From assembly GCF_964204865.1 (NCBI RefSeq), contig NC_135252.1, positions 9,879,383-9,943,382 on the forward strand: a stretch of 64,000 nucleotides of DNA. The letters run 5' to 3'. Both the position numbers and the translations under genes were made by a program. Numbering within the stretch: position 1 is the stretch's first letter; each line of letters opens with the position of its first letter. Origin of the DNA: Styela clava. Lineage: Eukaryota > Chordata > Ascidiacea > Stolidobranchia > Styelidae. The notes under the pieces were generated by a model. The model searched no databases, had not been told where the DNA came from, and worked only from the letters and a program-made list of their open reading frames with translations. Below are positions 26,609-38,600 of the stretch, one piece after another.

Positions 26609-27850
26609 ATGTTTAGATATTCTATAATCGTCGCTTTGATCTGCATTTTTGGAGTTCACAAAGGGAAAGGGAATGCTCTACTTGAAGGTGAGTACAATTT
26701 TACAAAGACAATTTTGAATACTATATGTAACAATTAGTGACGATTCTTGGAAAACCGATTTTGTCTAGAAGATCTGCATTGTTTTCTGACAAGAAGGGAA
26801 CCTGTTGTCTGTCAGTTCGGTAAAATGAGAACCTGTATAACGTATTCACTTGTTCCTCGTCAATTAGAATTTAGATAGCAATGGATGCGCGGGGAAATGG
26901 GTCAGTGGCAAGCTACAATACTATTTATTGTTCCGTTATAGATGTTCCCAGCGATATAGAAGACGCTCCAATGGTTTATGCTGAATTCCAACGTCTTCTG
27001 ATTTCGAATGAACGCATACTTCAATATAGATTATTTTATTTCGAAAACTCTATAAATTGAATTAATGCCCATACAATAAAACACTTTTTCAGCGTATTGT
27101 GGTACTTCACGTGAAACAATTGAAATTCTTGTTCCTCCCGAGAACGTATTCTATTCCCAAGCCGAAGAACTCTGCAAAGGAATTGGCATGGAAATAGGAA
27201 ACATTTGCACCGTCAAGCAGCACCACTCTTTGCTGTCTCAAATTGCAGATATGATACCAGAGGGTTCTATGTCCCTCAGAATTTGGACAGGAATGAAAAC
27301 AGCCCGGGTGTGTATAATTTTTGTTTGAAGACCATTTTTCGTGTCATAGCATTCTCAAACGTCTCTGATTTTAAGTCGACATTCTGACGACTAAGTTCGA
27401 TAAACAATATTTACCTGAACTCCAACAACGTTACATTAAAACGAACCTATTTTTTCAACATCCATTCCACTTTTTGGTACACCGATGATGATTTTTTAGC
27501 AAGCGAATCAACCCATATCCAGCCACAGTGTATGGAATGATTTGGTATGGTGCTTCATCCTTCTGTTTTCAATCATCATCATTCTATTTTTTTAACAGAA
27601 CAATAGAATTCTTCTGAAAACTGACAATCCACCACTTCCTTACAATGTGAAGATAGGGCCACTTGATGAATTATGGAGTCCCGCGTTTAGAGGATCTCGC
27701 GCTGAAGGACAACACATTATGTTTTATGTCTCAAAAGAACTCTCGGCACCGGGCTGTAGAGAGGGTGGAGACTCAAATGCTGAATTCATTTTATTTGACC
27801 CTTCAATGACCGCCGACGGAGTTCTATGTCGAGCAGTGGTAGACGAGTAA
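26609..27850 (+). CDS. Secreted C-type lectin-like single-domain protein
   Basis: Three exons: 26609-26687, 27093-27307 and 27599-27850 (546 bp, 181 aa), phases 1 and 0. A signal peptide (MFRYSIIVALICIFGVHKGK) is followed by one domain. It begins YCGTSRE, with SQAEELCKGIGMEIGNI fitting the lectin helix-2 pattern, LRIWTGMK at the place of the WIGL core and a final VLCRAVVDE like the closing Cys strand. Five cysteines remain after the signal. The calcium-site EPN/QPD and WND motifs are not seen, so sugar binding is doubtful. A polyadenylation signal follows about 90 bp after the stop. The lectin-fold call rests on weak pattern matches. Confidence 0.65.
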
Positions 27851-27941
27851 AGATTACATTTATTTGACAACTAGATTATCATTAGCAAGATGTTTTCTGA
27901 AATGTGTTTGGTGCTAAAAGATTGTTGTCTATCTTGTAATG

Positions 27942-27947
27942 AATAAA
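27942..27947 (+). terminator. AATAAA polyadenylation signal
   Basis: Canonical hexamer about 90 bp after the stop codon of the lectin-like gene at 26609-27850. Confidence 0.6.
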
Positions 27948-28872
27948 ATGAAGATTGAAAAAGACGACGTGTTTAAATCATGTATGAATGTAATGATATA
28001 GTCAAACATTTGTTAGTTTTTACGAATAATATAAAGTCGAAAGTACAATTTTGGGCAGTAATGTAATAATTTCATTGGATAAACAATAGCTCAAATTTCT
28101 CCTGTTTTGAGAGCCTTTCTACTCATGTTACGGTATGTTTAAATTTGGTAACACTTTTCAACTTCAATTTCCCAAATTCAACAAAAATGATCTTTGAAGC
28201 GTATATTATGGTTTCAATCACAATGCAATTTTGTCAAGATCTCCCTTCCTATTCACATATTCGATCAGTTGTTATTTTAGCCCTACAACAGAAAAGTGTC
28301 CAATATTCCTTTCGTATATATTCAACTTTTGCGTTCAAGACCACGCCAAAACACCCTTGTCACGCTTTAAAAAAAAATTAGTAAATATCTAGTTAGAGAA
28401 GTAGTTTCCAAATGAATGGTTATTAGTGTACCGCGAAGAGATTTCATATTCGAATTTATTTCAAGTGGTTCACAATCCTTTCTTGAATTAATCGGTCACA
28501 AATCTATCCAATTTTCACTTATGTGAAAAGAAGGAATTAGCAAGTCTTTTCAGTTGAAGTCTTTTCAAACTGAAGTATGCACAACTGCCAGTAGATAGAT
28601 GCCTTTGGATCTTTGTTATGGAAGAGTATCCAACTTTAAGCAAAATAAAGACATTACTACAATTCTTAACTTCCTATCTATGCGGGCTTGGATTTTGTTA
28701 CTTAAACAATAATATAAAACAATAAATAAAAAAACTTGAAAGACTTAAAAACACGAAAGAAGAGTTAAGAGTATATTTCTTCTGACATTTGTCCACAAAT
28801 TGCAGCTATAGTAAGGATGCACCAGGCACAACAGTCCCACTAACATTCGCCATTATTATTCTACACCTGTAA

Positions 28873-30053
28873 CTAAATACAAAGTTTTAAGAGGTTCAAT
28901 TGGTCAAAAATATTAACTAGATAAGCAAGTTTATATATGAAGGTACTATCCGAAAAGCAAGATTTTAATTCGTATTCTCCCTTTTTGTTCAGAAATTTTT
29001 TCAATTCCTTCCCTAGTTCAAAAACTCTGACTAAAACATTGCCCTTGGACAGCCGACAGGCCCGAGTATGAGTATAGTAAATGTTCAGCATTCATCCCAG
29101 AGCATAATTTTCTGAACAGGCGTGTGTTCAGTGCTTCATTCTTTACAAAGTTTACCGTCTTGATAACTGTGTTCAGAACATCTTGAAGAAAGTTTGATAG
29201 AGAGCAAGAGCTTGTCTGTGTATCATATTATACAATGACATCAGGAGAACGATTACACACTAATCTCTGTGAGCCACTTTTATTTCCTAGCATTGCAGGA
29301 GCACTGTCCGCGCATATACCACAAATATTGTCCCAGGCGACCCCTTCTTGGTCAGTAAACGCAGCCAACTTTTTCATCACATTCACTCTCGTGTTGGCCT
29401 CTGATGCAGAGCAAAACAAGATATTATATTTTATGCCACTTTCATTTACTTTCGTCAATAAGTACAATTCTAGCCATTTCTGAAGCCCATGGTTTGATGA
29501 GAGTTTCGTTAATTGTGTACGATTTGGTGACCGTACATTTGAACCCACGTACATTTGAACCCATGTCTATATCCGCGGGTTCAATCAATATGCGGGTGCT
29601 GAAACCCATGGGTTAGGGTTAGTATGGGTTCAACTATCCGTACAACAAAAAAATTTCCATAGGTGCAATAGTATGCAGGTGCAATTGTCACGGGTTCAAA
29701 TGTACGTGGGTTCAAATGTAATGGAACCGTACGATTTATATTGCTTTGCGATTATAAAGCTCACTGCATAAGACGTTTCAACAATGCTTCGGGAATGTTG
29801 CTGGGATTCTTTTGTAAAATCCAATCGCAAACGCTTCACACTATCTTCCTTAAGTTTGAAAAAAAAAACACACATCTTTATCCTTGTAGGCTGGATGAAC
29901 TTTTTCCGAATAAAGTTTCGGTTTTGATGGCATCAATGAAGGATGTCCAAGAACTTCATAGCATAAAACACACTGTTCTTTTTCTTCTCTGTTTTTAAGA
30001 AATGATGTGAATTCATACTGAATGTAATTTTCGATGAACTTTCGTTTTGCCAT
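28873..30053 (-). pseudogene. Decayed hAT transposase with BED zinc finger (ZBED5/FAM200-like)
   Basis: Pieces in order on the minus strand: a BED finger at 29850-30053 (KRKFIENYIQYEFTSFLK..., CVLCYEVL); then, after a frameshift in an A-run, KEDSVKRLRLDFTKESQQ at about 29750-29850. After the inserted element comes the catalytic-domain part (GICADSAPAMLGNKSG) at 29228-29525, and finally LSKGNVLVRVFELGKELKKF at 28873-29091. These match hAT proteins related to vertebrate ZBED5/FAM200. The first zinc-finger His of the pair appears lost, there are frameshifts and stops, and the middle and C-terminus are short. Not expected to be active. Confidence 0.82.
29526..29728 (+). mobile_element. Mutator-like MITE, copy 2 (203 bp), nested in the hAT remnant
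   Basis: Same length and ends as the copy at 23900. Perfect 9-bp target duplication gtacgattt at 29517-29525 and 29729-29737. It splits the transposase remnant, so it arrived after that element. Confidence 0.92.
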
Positions 30054-31229
30054 TCCAACCGGTTTCCAAGTTTCAAATGACGATACGATTACTATTTCTA
30101 TTACTATCCCCCTTTTAGTGCAATCTGACCATGGAATGTGTTCGTTGCGTCATAATGTTTTTTAACAGCGAGGCATGTTTTGCAATAGATATCTTGGTTT
30201 TTTTTTTCAGGACGCGATTTTGCTAACGAATCATTTTTTTTTATTCAACAACTGTAGCAATTTATATCTGGTATGTGGCCCACCTCAAAAAGTTTCCGTG
30301 GTTCACCAGTGGGCTATGGCGATCGTGATTCATCTTTCTTCAAGCTTTAGGGTTTCATTATTGAAGTTGCTATTTGTGGCTATACTTCCGCGACGTCACG
30401 ATGAAAATTCCAATGCGTCTATCTGTATTCAATAAAAAAATTGATTGCAGTTTCAGAGCAAATTGAATGCAATTTGGCTCCCATGCAGTTTTAAACTGAC
30501 GATTCATGTAAATTATATAAGATATATATATATATATATATATATGAATATATATGCTTTCGTTTCTGGCTGTTGCAGTCTTCTGTCGTAGTCTGGTGGT
30601 AATGCGATTTAAATAGGGTATCTGTGAGTACTTTTTGCCTGTGAAAAATAATTGGTAATCGGCATATGGTAAGGATAACGAAGCATAATGGTGATTCTAA
30701 ACAATAATATCAAAAACTTAATTGCAATTAAAAACAATTTTTTGTCTAGCAATTCATACAACGTAAGATATTACTGAGGCTTACTGGAGAATTCTAGTGC
30801 ATGAATTATATTGGCTAAGAAAAGCAGGAATTATCTAATGGGTGTGTTCGATAAATGAGCAATTGTGGATTCGAATAAAAATGTTTAAAAATAAGACCTT
30901 ATCAATTAAAATGTGATATTTTCAATAATTAAGATTTTATACCGGGTATATGGGTTTGTATTTTTTACATTTTCTCCTGTGTAATATAATGAATATCATA
31001 AAAATTTAGTGTTTTTATGAAATGCTTTTCGACATTCCCTTTGAACAAGACATCAGAGAAGACGCTATATCTATGTTGCGAGCTACCATAATTTAGACGT
31101 TCGTCTGCATGGCACCAAAATTTATTATTTATCCAATTCATTTGTTTTGACAGATTGTGTCATTTAGTATCAGTCAAGATCGAGATTTGCTGCTGAAATC
31201 TAGATTCTATCAAAAAAACGGAATCAAGT
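30054..31229. other. Intergenic, AT-rich
   Basis: Contains an (AT)n microsatellite at about 30522-30545 and possible outer sequence of the hAT remnant. No gene recognised. The 31.1-31.23 kb part should hold the promoter of the membrane-protein gene, but no core element was picked out. Confidence 0.5.
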
Positions 31230-32171
31230 ATGAACTGCTCTGTGAACAATTCCAACATCTTCGTTGAATCTTTTAAGGATATACTCAACGGAGAATTTTA
31301 CGTGGATATAATTGTTACAATACTTTTGATTTACATTGCATTCTGTCAGTTCTACGTTCTTATTTCAAAAAGATTGTTTAAGCTTCGACTTGATAAGTGT
31401 ACGGACTTTTTGTTGGCGTCGAATCTTCGGTCTGTAATGAATTTGACACTTGTTTTCATCGGTATCCTTGCTTTAGCTAAGATGGTAGTTGACTTCATGT
31501 TTTATCTGAATTTGAACAGTGCGGTCTTTGTAGCTGACGTGCTTTTATCACAGTGGGTGTTCACGTCGGAGTATCTCATACTGTGGCTCCGTCAGACAAT
31601 GTTTCACAACGAACCATCACTGAAGCACCTCTCGTCGAAAGCGTTGCATAATTTCAGTCGGTTTCAAGGATTTTTCATGGTATTCTTCAATGTGTTTCTG
31701 AGTACTGCGATTACATATGAAGGAATTCGGAATAATATAATTAGATTGAATTGCTTTTCAAAATGGATGACGATTTGTTTCCTTCTTTATCAAATTGAAA
31801 CTCAAATTTCCACTCTGGCATTATTTGTAATTCCGTTATTTCGCCACAGAAAAACTTCACGAAAATCATTCGGGGGTCAAAGGTTACAACAGAAATCCAT
31901 CAGCCTATTGAAAAGGTCGATGATAATTTCTCCTATAACAATGTTTAGCGACATTGTCGCATTTGTTGTATTATCTATATCTGGATTATCGGCGGTTTAC
32001 AATGTGAATATAGCTTTTAACTTGTGGTGTCTGCTTTTTTGCTTTGAAGACTGGCAGACGAGAATGCTTCCATGTTTTGCTGTTTGCAAATGTTGTGAAC
32101 AAAAACAACAAGAAAGAGATTTAAATTCAAGCAATGTCACTGAATGTAAAACTGCTGAAGAAGTCGTTTAA
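31230..32171 (+). CDS. Intronless seven-helix membrane protein, family unknown
   Basis: Single uninterrupted frame of 313 aa from an ATG. Hydrophobic segments lie at about 24-46, 70-92, 98-120, 145-165, 180-204, 231-254 and 258-274. The N-terminus carries N-glycosylation sequons (NCS at 2, NNS at 6), suggesting it is outside. A basic loop (206-229) lies between helices 5 and 6. A cysteine cluster (CKCCE, 286-290) follows helix 7, a typical palmitoylation setting. This is GPCR-like topology, but no DRY after helix 3 and no NPxxY in helix 7 are seen, so it is not a plain class A receptor. A chemoreceptor-like or lineage-specific family is possible. It is followed by AATAAA at 32358. Confidence 0.7.
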   Translation: MNCSVNNSNIFVESFKDILNGEFYVDIIVTILLIYIAFCQFYVLISKRLFKLRLDKCTDFLLASNLRSVMNLTLVFIGILALAKMVVDFMFYLNLNSAVFVADVLLSQWVFTSEYLILWLRQTMFHNEPSLKHLSSKALHNFSRFQGFFMVFFNVFLSTAITYEGIRNNIIRLNCFSKWMTICFLLYQIETQISTLALFVIPLFRHRKTSRKSFGGQRLQQKSISLLKRSMIISPITMFSDIVAFVVLSISGLSAVYNVNIAFNLWCLLFCFEDWQTRMLPCFAVCKCCEQKQQERDLNSSNVTECKTAEEVV

Positions 32172-32357
32172 ATTTTCCATTTAAACTTTTGCTACGACAT
32201 AAGTTTGTGAAAAATTCGATTGCGGCTGTTAAAGAATATTACCCGATTTCTCCTTTTCCGAAAGATTAAAGATGATAAGATGTTTATCAATTAATCAAAT
32301 GTTCAATTTACTGTGTATGATATGCGTATAATATATATGTTTGTGAAATATATTTCA

Positions 32358-32363
32358 AATAAA
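32358..32363 (+). terminator. AATAAA polyadenylation signal
   Basis: Canonical hexamer about 190 bp after the stop of the seven-helix gene. Confidence 0.55.
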
Positions 32364-32559
32364 ATATTATACTCGAAACTGTGCTTAACTAATTGATATT
32401 TTAGCATACTTTATTTATTTCATGATCTCCCCGGTCAACAGGGGAATCGTTCGCAATTTCGCCACGGAGTTTGTCGCTCAGCGAAGCACGTTACGGCGCA
32501 TCATGCACTGTCGTTGCACAGAATGGATTTTTGTCGCGTTGTCTCATTACTTATCGATC

Positions 32560-32875
32560 TTAAGATCGGTAAGTATGTTGATAGGTATTTGTCTGTTTGT
32601 GTGTTTGTCTGTTCGACACTTTCGTATGTTACGCGATCTCACGAAAGCGAGGTTGAATCTCCTTCAAATTTTGCATGTGAATTCATCATATCACGAATCA
32701 GTAGCCTATTGATTTTGGATGGATTATATGATTATTATAATTAGCGAGTTATTAGTTAATTAGTGATAGGACACACGGTGTCGCTGTGGGGTACGAGCGG
32801 ATGAATCAAAACCGCAGTATCTGTTCTGGGGGATCCCTTAACTTTCGATCGATAAGTCTTCGGTCTCTGACCGAT
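32560..32875 (+). repeat. Dispersed repeat, copy 2
   Basis: Direct-orientation partner of the repeat at about 15568-15870. Shares ttgataggtatttgt, cacgaaagcgaggttgaat and cggtgtcgct. Just outside, 32430-32550 is relatively G+C-rich and may be part of the same element. Confidence 0.75.
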
Positions 32876-35678
32876 ATTCTCGTTTGCAATTTACTCCTTC
32901 ATGCTGAAGATATAAGTTCCTTAATTCAAACAAATCGGATTTCGTATCATTCTTTCATTATATTTGTAATACATACGTAAAATATAACTACTTGTCTTCT
33001 AAACATTCTGACGTTGGTTGGGAAACACTGCCCTAGCACGCAATGCAACGCCGTATAGTTTCATTAGCTTATTGTAGTAGCTAAAATACTGTAAAACTAG
33101 AATAAAATGGTCGACAGCGGAAACAATAAAACTACTTAACTCGCGTATGCGTATAGTGGGAGGTCCAAAAAGAGTTAGCTGCAGGAAGAACGAGTCCTAA
33201 ATAATTAAAAGCTTCACGCGTCCAGAGCTGCCACTTTGGATGTTTTATAGCTAGATCTAGATCTGCTCGATCTAGACTGCTGGTTACAGCAGATCACCTC
33301 GAGATATTTTATGTATTTTTTCCTCATTTTATTCGAACTTAGTTCGACTTTTTTCTTCCTTATAATATAGTCACTTGTGGCAGCACAATTTTAATTTGCT
33401 GACGTGGTACCCATTGAGGTGTATATAACCCAAATGGTGGTACCCCGCCTGACGACATTTGTGTGTGGCAGCTGAAAAGTCAGCCGCCATGGTTTTGAAA
33501 TCCCGCCATAATTTTGCGGCAGCTTCTGGCGCCTCACGGTGCTCAAAAGCAAAACTGCACTTGCATTCACGAGTATGGTGTTTAATCTCCTTTTTGACAT
33601 TTAATCCTAGTTCTTCATAACGTAGTTTCATAAAGATTGAAACAATAATGTAATGTAAAACAGAAATACTAATGCATGGGTATAGCTCTGACTGCAAGCG
33701 GATCAACCAATGACGTTTTATGTAATGTAGACTTTGAAGAACTGATTCTAGAGTAAGTTTCTACCCCTTTACTTCGTTTTTCGGTTATTTGATGTAACAT
33801 TCAGTTGGTGTATGATGCTTGTAATAAAATGTCAAAAATAAATAAAAACTTGATTTAATAAACTGCGTCAGGTATTGTTATTTTCCGGCTGTGGGTTGAA
33901 GTTTGCATGGATTTCAGCATAACTTTAAGGCTGAAACGATCCTTCAAATTGAAGGTCTTCGTTGAGTTTCGTGGAGAGATCAGAACAGGTCAGTTGAGAA
34001 AATTTGATCCATCGTTTTTCTTGTGTTTCATACTTTGTGACAGACCCATCACTGTTAATTCTGCAGTAACCATCAACTACACATCTGCTAGTGTTTGAAA
34101 GCACATATATGCTAATTCTGATGTAGGGTTGTCATACCGTCCGGAAAAGTTCGGACATAAGACCAAGTCTTATTTTCGGGGAAACACTGTACGTCATCAA
34201 CGAGACGTACTAATTCGCGTTCGATTTCGGCAGGGTTGACTTTTAAAAGTTCGAGTCTCGCAAACGAAGTCCACTTTATGCAAGCAGTAAAGGCCCATAA
34301 TCTTAAAAAATTATATAGAATCCAATTTGTCACAAAAGTGTTTGTGACACTACTTGCTGCCATTTCGCGAGCTGTGCAGTTCATTTATCTGCTGAACCGA
34401 GTTTAGCGAACATGAGTTCTTTTTTCAGGATCTCAAAGCAAAATCACCCAGAGCTGGAGGAAGAGTTGACCCTTTGCCTTTATTCTTTAGGCCTACATGT
34501 TTACCAAATTTATGCGGCATAAAGTACACATTAACGATCACAAAATTCAGTTTTATTTATAGAGTTTTTTTAGTGTAATTCTTACCGGCAAAGTGTTTAG
34601 CTCAAAATCTTGGATAGATTTTGACCCCAAAGTTCTATGTAGGTAGATCAACACCAAAAGTATTTAATAGACGTTTGTCATTATAAATTCACCATCAACT
34701 GCAGTATGTTTTAACGTGCGCAGCTAGATGCGACTTGGCACCAAATAGGGAAATTTTCCCAAGCAAACAGAAAATTTTCAAAAAGGCGCTCAAGAAATTC
34801 AGCATTGAAGAATAAACATCATACTTGATAGGGAAGTTATAATAATTTTTTTTAATTTAGTGGAGTAGACAAACTTCTCCACATTCTTGACTTTGGATGA
34901 AGAAACATTTACCAACATTGGATAACATTAATGAAAGTTGAATGTACCTTAGACCGCCTATTATTTCACGAGACCTGCTTGCATTTTGTGCATTGCTGCC
35001 CATAAATAGAGAAACAGACAGATCTGACATACAGTACATATGTGACATTAAAATTGATCACGGCGGCTAAGTGTTTCCACTTTTTACAATCATCAGATTT
35101 AGGAATTTGAGATGTCTTCACAGAAATCTCATCTCGAGTATGTACAGTACTAGAAGTAGGGACAGATATGTATATGAAATATATCACATAAATACTGTAA
35201 GTTGAAGAGTATATATGCTCATTGTGTAAGTTATATATATATATATATCACAGAAAATAACGAGGACGCACTAACTCAAATCATACACAACGCAGTTGAC
35301 TTATTAAGACCGCTCGAACTGGAATCTTTAACCATACCTCGATCAGAGGAACGGCATACTGGATTGAAGTTTGTCATTTTCCCCTTGACTCTTTCTGCAC
35401 TATTCAATCGCATTTTAGGCAGTCGAATCAAGGTTGGAATGTTGAAATATATTGTATTAGTAAAGCTTAAAAAATATGTGAGGAACATTCTAATAGCATT
35501 TTCATTAAGACTAATAATATTAATCTCGTCAAGTTATTTAATTCTGTTAAAACATCTCGCCTGTGCTGCATGATTTTACGTTGGCAACTTGGTGCTCGTA
35601 ACAGTGATAAACTACTTTCTATTTCCGCTTATACTTTGAGCTATCTCGGAAATCATGAAAGCAAAAAATATGTTTTTG
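32876..35678. other. Intergenic between the membrane protein and Hox5
   Basis: Several open frames of 60-120 codons are present but none has a family motif. A possible isolated exon at about 35249-35383 (plus; preceded by atcacag) reads …RPLELESLTIPRSEERHTGLK…, protein-like in composition but without neighbours. The motif gtcttattttcggggaaaca near 34168 recurs in altered form near 260 and is probably repeat-derived. Confidence 0.45.
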
Positions 35679-38600
35679 TTACACAGGTCCACTAATGTGA
35701 GGTATAGAGTTTAAACTCTTTATTTTATTATCTTTCTTCCACTTCATTCTTCTGTTCTGAAACCAAATTTTGATCTGCCTTTCCGACAGACAAAGTGAGT
35801 GAGCAATTTCAATTCTTCTACGTCTTGTTAAATACCGATTAAAATGGAATTCCTTTTCCAGCTCTAACGTTTGAAATCTTGTGTAAGCAGTTCTTGTACG
35901 TTTTGTTGGATCAACAGTCTCACCTGAGAAACAAATTGACGCATTGTATAGAATGTAGGGATATTTATAATATATATAGGTTCTGAGGATGGTGGTGTAT
36001 TAACGTAAAATGGCGCCCAGGACAAATTTTGAAATTCGCACTCTTGATCGTTGACAGACAATTTTTAACGACTGCTGAAAATATTATATTGAAAACATTT
36101 CACGATTAAAACGTTTCGCCCATTGTTGCGCCACTGTTCAAAAGGCGCCAATGGCACGAGCCACTGATGCCATACCATAGATACGCCACTGTTGTCTAAG
36201 GATGAAGGTAATAAGCGCAATAGTTCAATAATTTGTCTTTGCAATGAAATTGTCCAAAATATTTGTTTCAGCTCTTTATACCTTAGTTACGTTAATCGTA
36301 ATAAAACACATTTATCGAAGAAATTTTCCACATTAAATTTAGTCGTGGAAAATTAGTAGGACTAGAAATGCTCTGATGTGAGAGTCGGATTACCCTTGCG
36401 AGACACCCACTATAGTATCATGCCTTTCATGTTTTTGCATAATTTCTCTTTCAAATAAATTAGGAATCCGTGGAGAATTCGAGGTGAAAGTAGGCTACTT
36501 ATTTACTTTCGGCAATAGACCGTTAGCCAGAACGTTCGCGACAAACTTGAGGCGTTATTAAGCTTGGCCAATTTATTGAATTCACTCAATAGGTCGTGCG
36601 ATAAACACAAGGTTATGGGAAACTTGAAACTGAAATTGAACGCCCGCCAGAATTTGGGGTAAAAAAGAGTTCAAGCCCTCATCCATTCATCTTCGACAAA
36701 AGGTTACGCCTGGCATTCATTGAGGGGTTATAAAGACCATTAATCACTCGTTTGTTTTTGTCTCGGGGTGTGCCCCATTGATGAGCGTATCGCTGTTAAT
36801 TCATCTTTTCTCAAACTTGATAATGGCATTTTAAATATTTTCATATTTATCGCCCACACTCAGTCGCAAGATGAAGTTTTAGCAAATGAATATTTTAACC
36901 TTCAGTAAATAAACGTAATTTAACTTGCTTTCACTACAAACTTGACCTCCAATGATTCTAGTACAGAGCGGGCCATGCATGAACTTTGTTTAAAAAAAAT
37001 TTTACCATATCAGAGATGGCAATATTATATTTGTTCATACCTGGTATACAGGATTGTATTACTGAGAAATTACAGTTAAATTGATGCAATTTTATTACTA
37101 TACCAAATTATTTGTGCCATGAGACAGGATGTGTTTTGCGTATAAAATAAAATAGTTGTATTTATGCACAACACAATTGAAAGTACAAAATGGCCTCCAT
37201 TGTCGTCTGAAAATATTGACTCAGTTGCTTGCAAATCGATTTATATATTCATTTTTTAACGAAAATATGACCTAATGTTCTGCGACTATTCATAAGACAC
37301 GTACTAATGTAAAACAAATACTAGTATGAAGGTAATAGACCTTCCATTAAAATAATTTTGAATATCATAGACAAGTTTCATTTTTCTTTCAAATATCATA
37401 AGAATAAATCGTTCACATTTTGGGTACTAATCGGAAATTAATTAAATTTGAAGAATGCAAAATTTGGCATTACTTTTAAATTGAAGGAAAATCGTTATCA
37501 GATATGCTAGGAAATACGCGACGCCATTTTTGTTCAAATTTCTTATATTGATCTTGTTGTGAATTTCAGCTCCTTCCCAAGTGTGAAAAAAATTAAATTA
37601 TGTCGCCCAAGTAGCAGCTTGGGACAATGAGCAACCTGCTGAATTAAAATTAATTCAAGGAACAATCTTTTGTATAGGAATTGTTTGTGACTTTGACTCC
37701 GAACAAGGATGCGTACGTGTATTAATTGATATGTAATTAGCTATTATTTTAAAAGAAAAAAATTCTCGCGATTCAGCAAGTCAAGTATATTTTTCCAACC
37801 ATAAAAATCCATCATATACAATATCATACAATTCAACAATCACAAGGCGCGGGGAGCCAAATGGTTATCGAGCAGCGACACCCAAGGTTAGTGTCGACGA
37901 GTACCGCATAGCATTGTCGAATTATGTAACTAAAATATTTTACTAGAGATATATATTCATTAGAGATAATTTTATGAGAATTGCCTGCCTAATCTATTAA
38001 ACATGGACTTCAACAATTTATTTTTTCTTATCAAAATTCAAAATCTAATAATTAATTACACCCAATATTATCTTCTTGATTTATCAATAAATTTATTTAA
38101 TTCAAACATGAAGTATACATCTCTGTTAAAATGTAAGAAAATGCGAGTTGTCAAATGCGAATATAAAATTTGAAATAGAGATGAAATACTTCAAAGTTCT
38201 AGGGCAGTGTTTCCCAACCCGAGTCCGCGGTCTCAAATGAGTCCGCGGAGCGTTTGAATGAGTCCGCAACAAGCCAGAAATTCGTGCGAGCCGCAAACGA
38301 TTTTGCGGAACTTAACTATCAGCCAATTTACGATTTACGTTGGAATTTACTTAAAACATAAAAAGCAAGTTTATTCACATAACATTAATCGAGTCAATAA
38401 TTACTCGTATTTATTCAAATATTCGAATATTCAACTATTAGAATAGCAATTTAATATTCGAAAATTTGGTAACAGGTTACGCGACAGGTCACTTGCACTT
38501 GTGCGCGTCCCCTAATCAAACGATTGGATTTCACAACTCACTCACGAATTTTCGACGAAAACACTCAAGTCGGCACACGCGTCGATAAATGGTGGCAACC

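Noticed and set aside
33371-33706. 111-codon frame on the minus strand
   Set aside because: No motif, splice partner or paralogue; composition not clearly coding.
34112-34384. 90-codon frame on the minus strand starting near MAASS
   Set aside because: Its C-terminal part overlaps repeat-like DNA (cttattttcggggaaac) seen also near base 260.
35249-35480. Protein-like exon reading …LELESLTIPRSEERHTGLK…
   Set aside because: Isolated, next to an AT microsatellite, with no partner exon or recognised family; kept only as a note.
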